A stretch of 64,000 nt of DNA from Polyangium sp. 15x6 (GCF_029960785.1 NZ_JASBQE010000005.1:1-64000), one strand, 5' to 3'. Positions 15,226 to 23,346 are shown, counted from the first letter of the stretch. Notes: generated by a model from the sequence alone, not told the origin. Numbers and translations: made by a program.

Positions 15226-16044
15226 ATGAGCACACCGCACGACCGGAATAACGCCCTGCGTCAGAACGAGGTCCCGACGCACCGAGGGCGGTGGCCCGTC
15301 CGTTCGGCGGCGCGAACCGACGTCGGCAAGCACCGAAAGACGAACGAGGATGCGTTTTTCCACGACGACGAGCTCGGGCTCTACATCGTGGCGGACGGGA
15401 TGGGCGGGCACGCCGCGGGCGAGGTCGCGAGCCATCAGGCGGTGGACACGATCCACGGGATGGTGAAGCGCGGGCTCAGCGAGCTCGGGACGATCGACGG
15501 GGAGCTCGACGAGGCGCAGGCGCGCGCGGCGTGTCGGCTCATGGAGGGGGCGATCCAGGCGGCGACGTACCTCATCTTCGCGATGGCGGAGCTCGAGCGT
15601 GACAAGCTCGGGATGGGCACGACGATCAGCGCGGCGCTCTTCCTCGGCCGATCGCTGGTGACGGGGCAGGTGGGTGATAGCCGCATTTACCAGATCCGCG
15701 AAGGCGCCGCGGTGCAGCTCACCGAGGATCACACGCTCCTCGCGTGGCAGATCAAGCAAGGCCTGCTGACGCCCGCGGAGGCGGCGACGGCCACGCACAG
15801 GAACGTGATCACGCGCGCGGTGGGCAACCGCGACTACGTGGAAGTGGACACGGCGGTGCTCGCGGTGCGGGCGGGGGACCGATACCTGCTCTGCTCGGAC
15901 GGGCTGCACGGCTACCTCAACACCGAGGAGATCCCGGAGATCACGACGCTCGGGGCCGTCGACGCGGTGACGCGGTTCATCGACCTCGCGAACGGGCGAG
16001 GCGGGAAAGACAACATCACCGCCGTACTTGTCGAGGTCGTCTAG
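15226..16044 (+). CDS. PP2C-family protein phosphatase
   Basis: The 272-residue protein is a classical bacterial PP2C (Stp1/PrpC type). It shows NED at 40-42, VADGMGGHAAGEVAS from 55, GQVGDSRIY, a CSDGLHGY segment and the terminal GGKDNITAVLVEV, which together supply all metal-binding aspartates. It would dephosphorylate Ser/Thr-kinase targets, possibly those of the kinase at 11626. The ATG giving MSTPHDRNN was chosen because the conserved fold starts near residue 25. The longer open frame reaches into the divergent FIST gene. The region between the FIST and PP2C starts is 88 nt and shows no strong promoter match. Confidence 0.92.
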   Translation: MSTPHDRNNALRQNEVPTHRGRWPVRSAARTDVGKHRKTNEDAFFHDDELGLYIVADGMGGHAAGEVASHQAVDTIHGMVKRGLSELGTIDGELDEAQARAACRLMEGAIQAATYLIFAMAELERDKLGMGTTISAALFLGRSLVTGQVGDSRIYQIREGAAVQLTEDHTLLAWQIKQGLLTPAEAATATHRNVITRAVGNRDYVEVDTAVLAVRAGDRYLLCSDGLHGYLNTEEIPEITTLGAVDAVTRFIDLANGRGGKDNITAVLVEVV

Positions 16045-16169
16045 TACCGCGGAATCCGGAGCAGATTTGAAGTTGTCCGTTTTGTTGACCCCTTCGTCGA
16101 TTGTCTGATACCCGCCGGCAAGAAGGTCGTGACGTGGTCCGAGCGTTCACGTCGACGGAGGTGGATTCG

Positions 16170-17174
16170 ATGAAGAGGCGATCGATGCGGAGGCGGGTCG
16201 GCGTGATCATGGGTGGCTCGTCGTCGGAGCTGTCCGCCGGACATGCCGTCGCGGAGGCGCTCTCCGCGCGGGGCCACGAGGTGGTCCAGCTGTCGCTCGG
16301 CGAGAGTTACGGTCCCGACCTCGCGTCCGTGGTCCAGAAAGCCCGGATCGACGTGGCCTTCCTGGCCCTCTCCGGCCGCATGGGCGAGGACGGCTGCGTG
16401 CAAGGGCTCCTGGAACTGCTCCGCATCCCGTACACGGGGTCCTCCGTGCTCGCGAGCGCGCTCGCGATGGACAAGCTGAAGGCGAAGGAGATGTTCCGCC
16501 TGCACAACGTGCCGACGCCGCCTTATTACACGGTGTCGGAGGACGCGGACCTCACGGACCTCGAGGGGATGCACGGCTCGTTCGGGTACCCGGCGATCGT
16601 GAAGCCGCGCGGGGAGGGGTCGAGCCAGGGCGTGTCGCGGGTGACGAACCTCGCGGAGCTGCGGGCGGCGCTGGAGCAGGCGTTCGAGTACGACGACATC
16701 GCGCTCGTGGAGCGGTTCGTGACGGGCGTGGAGATCAACGTCGCGATCCTGGACGGGCAGGTGCTCGGCTCGGTCGAGGTGGCGACGCCGAAGGCGATGC
16801 TGGAGGATCCCGGCGCGGAGCTCGTGAAGGTGGAGCTGTCGCCGCAGCGCGAGCGCGGGGTGCAGAACCTGGCGGAGCGGGCGGCGCGGGCGCTCGGCTG
16901 CACGGGCGCGGTGCGGGTCGATCTGCTCGTGACGGCGGGCGAGAACGAGTACGTGCTCGAGGTGAACACGCTGCCGGCGCTCTCGCCGGACGGCCTGCTC
17001 GCCCGGGCGGCCGCGGCGAAGGGCTACGATTTCAGCGAGCTCTGCGAGGCGGTGCTCGACGGCGCGAAGCTGAACCAGCCGGCGCGCCGGAAGACGCCGG
17101 TGGAGACGCTCTCGGCGGGCAGCTACCGCGCGAACGCGGCGGCGCCGGTCGCGATGATGAAGTCGGTGGGCTGA
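16170..17174 (+). CDS. Divergent D-alanine-D-alanine ligase-like ATP-grasp enzyme
   Basis: The 334-residue ATP-grasp protein has most Ddl landmarks: GGSSSE at 15-20 with the conserved Glu, GRMGEDGCVQG, IPYTGSSVLASALAMDK, the KPRGEGSSQGV nucleotide loop and LEVNTLPALS. Two features are off-family: the usual ALHG is ALSG, so the substrate-binding His is Ser68, and the YDYxAKY omega-loop motif is replaced by ATPKAMLEDPGAELVKVELSP. It may still make D-Ala-D-Ala or may join other substrates. The ATG at 16170 follows an ideal GGAGGT Shine-Dalgarno (16157-16162), so the frame opening 23 codons earlier is not needed. It is 125 nt after the PP2C gene. Confidence 0.75.
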   Translation: MKRRSMRRRVGVIMGGSSSELSAGHAVAEALSARGHEVVQLSLGESYGPDLASVVQKARIDVAFLALSGRMGEDGCVQGLLELLRIPYTGSSVLASALAMDKLKAKEMFRLHNVPTPPYYTVSEDADLTDLEGMHGSFGYPAIVKPRGEGSSQGVSRVTNLAELRAALEQAFEYDDIALVERFVTGVEINVAILDGQVLGSVEVATPKAMLEDPGAELVKVELSPQRERGVQNLAERAARALGCTGAVRVDLLVTAGENEYVLEVNTLPALSPDGLLARAAAAKGYDFSELCEAVLDGAKLNQPARRKTPVETLSAGSYRANAAAPVAMMKSVG

Positions 17175-17492
17175 GCAGCCCCTCGATCCCCGAACCCCCC
17201 CGAAAATCGTCTCTCGTTCCCCGATCCTCGCGTCGAGGCTCGCTGGTCATCGTTGCCAGCGGGTGTCGACGCGCGTCGAGGGCCCTTGGTCATCGTGATC
17301 CGCGTGGGTTGATGCGCGTCGAAGGGCGCTTGGTCATCGTGATCCGCGGGTGTCGACGCGCGTCGAGGGGCGCTGGTCATCGTGATCCGCGTGGGTTGAT
17401 GCGCGTCGAGGGCCCTCGGTCATCGTTGCCAGCGGGTGTCGACGCGCCATCGAGGGCCGCTGGTCACCGCTTTCAGCGTGGGTTGACGCGCG
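17175..17492. repeat. Alternating 43/44-bp tandem repeat between convergent genes
   Basis: Six contiguous units start at GGTCA at 17245, 17288, 17332, 17375, 17418 and 17462, spaced 43 or 44 bp. They alternate between type A (core GGTGTCGACGCG) and type B (core GTGGGTTGATGCG or its TTGACGCG variant), so the true period is an 87-bp A-B pair in three copies. Units 1 and 3 contain the 14-bp perfect palindrome TCGACGCGCGTCGA. The last unit runs into the 3' end of the hydroxylase gene. Nothing codes here; 17175-17244 shows no other feature. It may act as a transcription barrier between two convergent genes. Confidence 0.85.
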
Positions 17493-18173
17493 TCAGCCCC
17501 CTTCGTCGTCGTTTCTCTGCTGACCGAGCGTCCCGAAGAGCCAGTCGCAGAGCGGGAACGTGATGTTGAAGTTCTCGTGCGCCATGCGGCCGAGGTCGTG
17601 ATGGAGCGCGTGCCTCCGGCGCAGAGCGCGGATGGGGCGGCCTCGCGCGAGGAAGGATCCCTCCGGCAGGTGGTAGGCGAAGTGGAGCCACTCGTACGTG
17701 AGGAAGTACGCCATGGCGGTGGCCACGAAGAGCCAGCCGGCGTTCGGGGTCGCGACGGCGAAGAGGAGGAGCGCGACCGGCAGGGCCACGCCGCCGAGGA
17801 CCACGAGGATCATCACGGGGGGAAAGAGGACGATGGGGAAGTCGGCCGCGGAGTCGCAAGCCATCGCCTCGCGCGTGAAGAAGCGGTGGTGCCGCAACGT
17901 GTGGCGCTCGTAGAGGATCGGCAGGAGCTTCTTGCGCCGGTGCATCGGGCCGCGGTGCACGAGGTACTCGACGAGGTTCGCGAACAGGAAGGTGCCCGGC
18001 ACGACGAGCGCTTCGAGGAGGCGGACGCGCTCGACGCGGGAGGCGGAAAAGACGATGGCGCCGAGCGAGGCGAGGCTCGTGAAGGCGAAATGCGTCCAGC
18101 CGGCCGCGCGCGTGCTCGGCCTTCGTTCGGCGCGGTCCTGGCCGCGGAAGGCGAGCACGTGAGGCGGGGGCAT
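17493..18173 (-). CDS. Sterol desaturase / fatty acid hydroxylase-superfamily membrane enzyme
   Basis: The 226-residue membrane protein has about four hydrophobic segments and the histidine clusters of the di-iron FA_hydroxylase family: HRGPMH, HTLRHH, EWLHFAYH and RRHALHHD, ending NFNITFPLCDWLFGT. Members hydroxylate fatty acids, sterols or carotenoids; the substrate here is unknown, and myxobacteria make hydroxylated fatty acids and some sterols. A near-consensus TAGAAT (18180-18185, minus strand) lies exactly 6 nt before the ATG, with no SD, so the mRNA is probably leaderless. The gene is convergent with the Ddl-like gene across the tandem repeat. Confidence 0.88.
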   Translation of the reverse strand: MPPPHVLAFRGQDRAERRPSTRAAGWTHFAFTSLASLGAIVFSASRVERVRLLEALVVPGTFLFANLVEYLVHRGPMHRRKKLLPILYERHTLRHHRFFTREAMACDSAADFPIVLFPPVMILVVLGGVALPVALLLFAVATPNAGWLFVATAMAYFLTYEWLHFAYHLPEGSFLARGRPIRALRRRHALHHDLGRMAHENFNITFPLCDWLFGTLGQQRNDDEGG

Positions 18174-18179
18174 GTTCGA

Positions 18180-18185
18180 ATTCTA
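18180..18185 (-). promoter_or_regulatory. -10 element TAGAAT of the hydroxylase gene (leaderless start)
   Basis: TAGAAT matches TATAAT at five of six positions and is followed by six bases and the ATG, placing the expected transcription start on the start codon. The sequence around it is otherwise highly GC-rich. Confidence 0.6.
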
Positions 18186-18302
18186 GTGCGCGGGAGCCGC
18201 GGCCCGGCGGTTTTCCGATGGCATTCTGCAGGGATGCTCCGGACGAACGGACGCAATGAAAACCCCACGCCTCGGACGCTCTCGTCGCGCCGCGCTTCGT
18301 GC

Positions 18303-18308
18303 TAGGTT
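18303..18308 (+). promoter_or_regulatory. Extended -10 (TGC-TAGGTT) of the DUF4912 gene
   Basis: TGC at 18300-18302 and TAGGTT at 18303-18308 form an extended -10; nine bases separate it from the ATG at 18318. No Shine-Dalgarno is present. Confidence 0.45.
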
Positions 18309-18317
18309 GCGCGCGAA

Positions 18318-19766
18318 ATGGAGCGGCACGAGCTCGAGGGTTTGACGCGGGAGGAGCTGATCGCGCTGGCGGAAGAGCTCGGCATTGCGCGTCCGCGCGC
18401 GTTCACGATTCCGGAGCTCGTGGACGAGATCGTGACGCGCACGGCGCGGAGCGAGCGAGACCGCGCGCGGTCGCGTGGATGGATGGGGCGAGCGAGGGAT
18501 CTGCTCGCCGGGGTGATCGAGCGAGGTCTGCACCTGCCCGACGTGGCGAACGCGGTGCGGAGCACGCCGCCCCCGGCGAAAGGCTGGCCGACGGCGCCGC
18601 CGCCGCTCGCGACGGTGACGCTCGCGGAGATCTACGCGGCGCAGGGGTTCGTGGAAAAAGCGATCGGCGTGCTCGACGAGGTGCTCGCGCGAGAGCCGGA
18701 GCACACGGAAGCGCGCGTGCTGAGGCAGCGGCTCGTCACAGGAGGCGCGGCGCCCGCGGTCGATGAAGAGAAGGGGGAGGAAGTCGTGACCACGCCGAGC
18801 GAGACGGACAGCGAGCCCCAGCCAGCCGAGGAAGAGAGCACGACGGAGGCCGCGGTCGCGCCGGCCTCTGCCGCAGCGGACGCGGAGGCGGCCCTGGAGG
18901 CAGAGGCAGAGCCGGTCGCGCCGAAGGCGATCGCGAAGGCGATCGTGGAAGCGGCCCTCGAGGCGGAAGCGGAGGCGGAAGCGGAGGCGGCGCCGGCTGC
19001 GGAAGCGGAAGCGGTTGCAGAAGCGGTTGCAGAAGCGCCTTCGTGGTCGGCGCCCGAGGTGGACGCCATCGAGGAGCTGCCGCTGCCCGAGCGCTACGAC
19101 GTCGACGAGATCGTGGCCATCGCCGTCGATCCCGCGACGATCTACCTCTACTGGGAAGTGCGCCCCGTGAGCCTCGCGCGAGCGCGGGCTCGGCATACCG
19201 ACGGCGCGCTCGTCGTGCGCATGGCCCAGGTCACGCCGAGCTGGGATGGTCCGATCGTCGAGCAGCGGGATCTGCGCATCGACGCGCTCTTCGGCGACGC
19301 GTACCTCCGCAACTTGCGGCCGGGATCGAACGTGCGCGTGAGCATCGGCTGGCTCGCGCACGGCATGTTCGAGCCGTTCGCCATCGGCTCCGAGGTCATG
19401 ACGTCGCGAAGCGAGCCCACCACGTCGGTGTCGCTCCGCGTCGCGCAATGGACGCCCGAGCGAGGCGCGCCTGCGCAGGCCGGCGTCGCGGCCGCAGCGC
19501 CGGCTCGCGCGGAGGCCGGCGCGCCCGCGCCTGCCGAGATCGAGTCGATGCTCGCGCCGATCCTGTCGGGCACGGCGGCTCCTGTGCAGACGGGGGGCGG
19601 CGGGCGGAGCGAGGCGATCGGCGACCGCTGGCCCACGCTCGATTTCGGCGACCGCGGCCTGCCCGTCGATGCATCGAGGCCGAGCGCGCCGACGCGTGGC
19701 GGCGCGAGCGAGCTTCCGCGTGGGGGCGCGAGCGAGCAGGTTCGTCCCGGACCACGCGAACGGTAG
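18318..19766 (+). CDS. DUF4912 protein with N-terminal SAP/Rho-N-like helix pair and Ala/Glu linker
   Basis: The 482-residue protein has an N-terminal helical module of Rho_N/SAP type (about 3-40, LEGLTREELIALAEELGI), a TPR-like helical hairpin at about 95-135 (EIYAAQGFVEKAIGVLDEVL), a low-complexity Ala/Glu-rich linker (about 150-245), the DUF4912 domain at about 250-380 (LPERYDVDEIVAIAVDPAT... YLYWEV), and an Ala/Pro/Gly-rich tail. DUF4912 proteins are conserved in Myxococcota and some Bacillota, but their role is unknown; the SAP-like start hints at nucleic-acid binding. It is divergent from the hydroxylase and probably leaderless. Confidence 0.82.
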   Translation: MERHELEGLTREELIALAEELGIARPRAFTIPELVDEIVTRTARSERDRARSRGWMGRARDLLAGVIERGLHLPDVANAVRSTPPPAKGWPTAPPPLATVTLAEIYAAQGFVEKAIGVLDEVLAREPEHTEARVLRQRLVTGGAAPAVDEEKGEEVVTTPSETDSEPQPAEEESTTEAAVAPASAAADAEAALEAEAEPVAPKAIAKAIVEAALEAEAEAEAEAAPAAEAEAVAEAVAEAPSWSAPEVDAIEELPLPERYDVDEIVAIAVDPATIYLYWEVRPVSLARARARHTDGALVVRMAQVTPSWDGPIVEQRDLRIDALFGDAYLRNLRPGSNVRVSIGWLAHGMFEPFAIGSEVMTSRSEPTTSVSLRVAQWTPERGAPAQAGVAAAAPARAEAGAPAPAEIESMLAPILSGTAAPVQTGGGGRSEAIGDRWPTLDFGDRGLPVDASRPSAPTRGGASELPRGGASEQVRPGPRER

Positions 19767-19826
19767 AGCGCGACGACGATCGTCGGATCGTGCGCAACTC
19801 GTCGCGGGCCGCGTCGATGTACGTGC

Positions 19827-20795
19827 ATGGTCCAACGAGTTTGCCCTGAGGTTTGCTTTCCATTTCTATTGGCCCTGGCCGCGGCGCTCGCCGCGCTCCT
19901 CCACGTAACGCCGGCGCGCGCCGCAGCGACGTTGCTGGACGACGACTGGGCGTTCCACGCGGTCGCGGATCTCGACGACGCGCAGGCGCACGAGCTCTGG
20001 AGCGACGGCGCCGCGCAGGGATCGTTGTGGGTCTGCCTGCAGGCGTCGTTCGTTCGTCGCGATGAGGGAAAAAACGATCTCGGCGCGATGGTGCTCGTCG
20101 GGGTTCCGATCGAACGGATCGCCGAGCCTGCGAGGACGCGGCGCGCGCGTGGTCGCATCGCCAAGGCCACGAGCGTTGATCCGCCCGCGCCTTCGCCGGA
20201 GCCCGCGCCTTCCACGGCTGCCGAGACGCCCGCGGAGCCACCACGTGCTCCGCTGCGGCTCTTGATCTCGCCGTCGGTCGCGCGTGCCGTCGTGTCGGCG
20301 GCGATCGAGCATGCGCGCCTCGAAGAGCACGTCACGCGGATCGATCGTGTGGCATCCCGAGCGCGCGCGTCTGCGCTCCTGCCCGAGCTTCGGCTGCGCG
20401 TGACACGCCTGCTCGACGAGTCGCGCGCGCTCTCGCCGACGGAGTACGATCCGGATCGCGTCACGGCCACCGGAGGCTCGAGCTTGTGGCTCGAAGCGCG
20501 CGCGACGTTTCGCCTCGACCGGCTGGTCTTCGCCGACGAGGAGGTCGCGCTCGAACGGCTCCGCGAGGAGCGCGCCGCCGCGAGGCACAAGCTCGAAGCG
20601 CGCGTGCTCGAAGCGCTCTTCACGTGGCAACGCGCGTGCGTGGAGCGCGACGACGAGACACGTGATCCCGAGGCACGCACGCGCGCTGAGCTGACGGCGA
20701 TGGAGGCGGACGGCACACTCGACGTGCTGACGGGTGGCTTCTGGTCGCGATGGAAAACGACGCGACTCGGGGAGTCAGCGACAGCAACGCGCTGA
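19827..20795 (+). CDS. Hypothetical exported protein with coiled-coil C-terminus
   Basis: I do not recognise this 322-residue protein. It starts with a plausible Sec signal (about 1-33, ending in ARA), followed by a globular stretch, a Pro/Ala-rich linker (about 115-145), and a helical region (about 160-280) with repeated Arg/Leu/Glu heptad-like patterns (ARASALLPELRLRVTRLL; LERLREERAAARHKLEARVL). The second half recalls helical hairpins of TolC-like or adaptor proteins, but nothing diagnostic is seen. It is 60 nt downstream of the DUF4912 gene on the same strand, so it may be cotranscribed, and it is followed by a cluster of hairpins. Function unknown. Confidence 0.65.
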   Translation: MVQRVCPEVCFPFLLALAAALAALLHVTPARAAATLLDDDWAFHAVADLDDAQAHELWSDGAAQGSLWVCLQASFVRRDEGKNDLGAMVLVGVPIERIAEPARTRRARGRIAKATSVDPPAPSPEPAPSTAAETPAEPPRAPLRLLISPSVARAVVSAAIEHARLEEHVTRIDRVASRARASALLPELRLRVTRLLDESRALSPTEYDPDRVTATGGSSLWLEARATFRLDRLVFADEEVALERLREERAAARHKLEARVLEALFTWQRACVERDDETRDPEARTRAELTAMEADGTLDVLTGGFWSRWKTTRLGESATATR

Positions 20796-20800
20796 TCCCT

Positions 20801-20903
20801 TGCATCGACCGCATCGCGGTCGATGCACCCTTGGTCCAGGGCTGCGCCCTGGTCCGGGTCCAGGGGCGGATAGCCCCTGGTCGGGCCCGGGGTGAAACCC
20901 CGG
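20801..20903. terminator. Array of four perfect stem-loops between convergent genes
   Basis: Four hairpins occur in 103 nt: a 12-bp stem with a 3-nt loop (20801-20827, TGCATCGACCGC arms), CCAGGGC-TGC-GCCCTGG (20836-20852), CCAGGGGC-N5-GCCCCTGG (20860-20880) and CCGGGGT-GAA-ACCCCGG (20887-20903). No U-run follows, so these are not canonical intrinsic terminators. Their position between two convergent 3' ends suggests a bidirectional termination or mRNA-end-stabilising element. Confidence 0.65.
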
Positions 20904-20914
20904 CGCAACGGCCG

Positions 20915-21838
20915 TCAGAGAATATCCGACGACAACTTCACCCAGCGCTCTGCCGTGCCGACGTCGCCGTCCTTGTCCTTCACGCTGGCCTTCACGAGGA
21001 GCGTCTTACCGAGGAGCGGCTCGATGTCCGTCGCGCCGTCGATCTGGAACCGCAGGCCGTAGAGCTTGCAGAACCCGCCCTCGTCGGGATCGAACGTGAA
21101 GATCACGGTGAACGGGTTGATGTCGAGGTCGAGCTCCTCGACGTGGCCCGTGAGCGTCGTGATGCTCCCCGACTGCCGCAGGTTCTTCATCCGCAGCGCG
21201 ATCCAGATGTGATGCCCGCCCTGCGGACCCGCCTCGACCTGCGCGAGATCGTAGTCGCTCGTCGGCAGGTAATCGGCCTGGCCCTTGCCCACGAAGAGCG
21301 TCGGCGGGCCATCGTTCGCCTTGCAGATGTCCGTCTTTCCTTTGGACCAGCTGGAGCTGTACTCCTCGAGCATCGCGGGGCTCACGTACGACGCGCCGCA
21401 GACGCCGCCCGTGCACGTCTGCGGCGCGTCGCAGGTCGGCGCCGTCGAGCCGGCACACGCGGAGGCGAGATCGGCCCGCAAGAGAAGCGTGCGACCCGCC
21501 TGGATGGTGCTGCCCGCGGTGCGGACGACGAGCGGCGTGCTCGTGCTGCCGAAGGCCTCGATCTCGACGTCGACGTCGTCGCCGTCCTCGAGGTCCGTGA
21601 AGCTGATCTCGAGCGGGATCTGAAAGGGAGACGCGCCGTCGGAGAAGAGCTCCTCGTCGCTGACGACCGCGCCGTTGACCTTGCGGATCACGTGCAAGCG
21701 CACGACGTCGACGCCGACGCGCAGATCACTCGTGACGCCGACGACGAGGCCGCCCCGCGTCGGCGCACCGCCGGAGCAACCAGGAAGGACGAGGAGGAGG
21801 GTGACGAGGAGGGAGAGAAGCCGGACGACGTTACGCAT
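20915..21838 (-). CDS. Hypothetical lipoprotein
   Basis: The 307-residue protein has a lipoprotein signal (MRNVVRLLSLLVTLLLVLPG, with the lipobox Cys at 21). The N-terminal third is beta-rich (GLVVGVTSDLRVGVDVVRLHVI), a style found in myxobacterial lipoproteins with immunoglobulin-like folds. A four-Cys segment CAGSTAPTCDAPQTCTGGVC follows at about 130-150. The C-terminal half has strands with acidic loops (DLDINPFTVIFTFDPDEGG) and ends KLSSDIL. No catalytic motif is apparent and I cannot assign a function. It lies 48 nt downstream of the DsbD-like gene on the same strand, so the two may be cotranscribed and the disulphides of this protein could be a DsbD-pathway client. Confidence 0.75.
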   Translation of the reverse strand: MRNVVRLLSLLVTLLLVLPGCSGGAPTRGGLVVGVTSDLRVGVDVVRLHVIRKVNGAVVSDEELFSDGASPFQIPLEISFTDLEDGDDVDVEIEAFGSTSTPLVVRTAGSTIQAGRTLLLRADLASACAGSTAPTCDAPQTCTGGVCGASYVSPAMLEEYSSSWSKGKTDICKANDGPPTLFVGKGQADYLPTSDYDLAQVEAGPQGGHHIWIALRMKNLRQSGSITTLTGHVEELDLDINPFTVIFTFDPDEGGFCKLYGLRFQIDGATDIEPLLGKTLLVKASVKDKDGDVGTAERWVKLSSDIL

Positions 21839-21886
21839 GACGGACCTCGCGACGGGGGAGGATGCGAGGTGGCGCGGGCGCGTCCG

Positions 21887-23284
21887 TCAGTCGATGCCCT
21901 CGATGGCCTTGAGGAACCTGTCGGCAGGGACGAACTCGGTGAACCGCTGCCGCTCCTTGCCGTTCGAGTCGAAGATGACCACCGTCGGAAGCCCAACCAC
22001 CCCGTACTTCTTCTTCACCTGCTCGACCTGCGGATCCTCGTCGTCGGTCGCGTCGAACTTGACCGCGACGAAGTTGCCCGCCTTTTCCATGACGCGTGGA
22101 TCGGAGAAGGTGTGCTTCGTGAACTCTTTGCAAGCGCCGCACCAGTCGGCCGTGAAGTCGACCATCAGCGGCCGCTTCTCGCGCTGCGCCCTCTCCGTCG
22201 CTTCCTTCTCCGAGTGCTCCCACGCGAGGAGCTTCTTGCCGGCCGCCGCCTCCGCCGTCGCCACGACGTGCGGCATCTCGGGCGGCAGCTCGATGCTGAT
22301 CCAGAGGATGAAGCCACCCGCCGTCGCCGCCGTGATGCCGAGCGCCTTGCGGATCTTCACGCCGATGCCGCCGTCGCTCCAGTCGAGGTGCACCGCGCCG
22401 AGCAGGATCCCGAACAGGATCGCTCCGCCGCCCGCGACCATGAACATCGTGTCATGGCGTGCCACCTTGGTCATCGCCGGGATGGCGTAACGCAGGAAGT
22501 AGAGCGCGCAGACGAGCAGGACGGTGCCGAAGAACGACTTCACCGAGACCATCCACTTGCCGCTCTTCGGCAGGCCGACAGCGAACGCGCCGACGAGGAA
22601 GAAGGGCAGGCCGAGGCCGAGCGCGTAGCAGAAGCCCACGAGCGCGCCGAGCACCACGTTCTGCGTCTTGCCGATCCAGAGCAGCACGCCCGTGAGCACG
22701 GGGCCCGTGCACGGCGCGGCGATCAAGCTGCTCACGAGGCCGAGCGCAAACGCGCCGCCGTAACCGACGCCGCCGACGCTGGAGAGCCGCTGCATCAAGC
22801 TGTCGGGGAGCGTGAGCTCGAAGGCGCCGAACATCGACGCGGCCATCGCGCCCATCACGAGCGCGATCCCGACGTTGACCCACCACTTCTGCAGCGCCGC
22901 GCCGAACAGGCCGCCCGTGAGCGCCGCGCCGACGAGCAGCGTGGTGAAGAGGACCGCGATGCCCATGACGAACGAGAGCGAGAGCAGAACGGCCTGCTTC
23001 CGGCTCGACGCCTGCTTGGCCCCGAAGACGCTGACCGTGATCGCGATCATCGGGTAGACGCAGGGCGTGAGGCACGTGAGGAGGCCGCCGGCGAACGCGC
23101 CTACCGCGCCGCCGACGAGGCCGTAGTCCTCGCGCAGGCGCGTGAAGAGGTCGCGGCTGTCCTCCGCCGCGAAGGCCGCGGAGGGCGAGAGCAAGAGCAC
23201 CCCGAGCGCGAGCGCGGCGAGGCAAAGCGGCGCGAGCGATCGAGGCCCGGAGAGAGGCTGAGCACGTCGGAAGGCGGGTCGCAC
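21887..23284 (-). CDS. DsbD-like thiol:disulfide interchange protein with C-terminal thioredoxin domain
   Basis: The protein is 465 residues from a GTG start. It begins with a signal peptide, followed by the CcdA/DsbD transmembrane electron-transfer domain (about eight helices) with redox cysteines in LTCLTPCVYPMI and LIAAPCTGPVLTG. A periplasmic thioredoxin domain follows near 350-465 with active site DWCGACKEF. The N-terminal immunoglobulin-like domain of E. coli DsbD (565 residues) is absent. The chain carries electrons from cytosolic thioredoxin to periplasmic substrates. An in-frame TTG at 23350 would start in the upstream stop; the GTG at 23284 is preferred because it is 7 nt after a TAACAT hexamer and starts a clean signal peptide. 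Confidence 0.85.
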   Translation of the reverse strand: MRPAFRRAQPLSGPRSLAPLCLAALALGVLLLSPSAAFAAEDSRDLFTRLREDYGLVGGAVGAFAGGLLTCLTPCVYPMIAITVSVFGAKQASSRKQAVLLSLSFVMGIAVLFTTLLVGAALTGGLFGAALQKWWVNVGIALVMGAMAASMFGAFELTLPDSLMQRLSSVGGVGYGGAFALGLVSSLIAAPCTGPVLTGVLLWIGKTQNVVLGALVGFCYALGLGLPFFLVGAFAVGLPKSGKWMVSVKSFFGTVLLVCALYFLRYAIPAMTKVARHDTMFMVAGGGAILFGILLGAVHLDWSDGGIGVKIRKALGITAATAGGFILWISIELPPEMPHVVATAEAAAGKKLLAWEHSEKEATERAQREKRPLMVDFTADWCGACKEFTKHTFSDPRVMEKAGNFVAVKFDATDDEDPQVEQVKKKYGVVGLPTVVIFDSNGKERQRFTEFVPADRFLKAIEGID

Positions 23285-23291
23285 GGCGCGT

Positions 23292-23297
23292 ATGTTA
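23292..23297 (-). promoter_or_regulatory. -10 element TAACAT of the DsbD-like gene
   Basis: On the minus strand TAACAT is followed by seven bases and the GTG start. This supports the GTG over the longer TTG frame and suggests a leaderless mRNA. Confidence 0.45.
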
Positions 23298-23346
23298 CCA
23301 AAGGGTCGGACGTTCGGCCCGATCCGCGAGCGACACGCGCTTCGAT

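Noticed and set aside
10561-15909. A 1782-codon open frame on the minus strand
   Set aside because: Its C-terminal 334 residues are the ABC ATPase; the rest, opposite the kinase and in the FIST region, is low-complexity Arg-rich sequence. It is a GC-driven shadow.
17245-17500. The 43/44-bp repeats as a CRISPR array
   Set aside because: Units are contiguous with no unique spacers, alternate between two types, and no cas genes are nearby.
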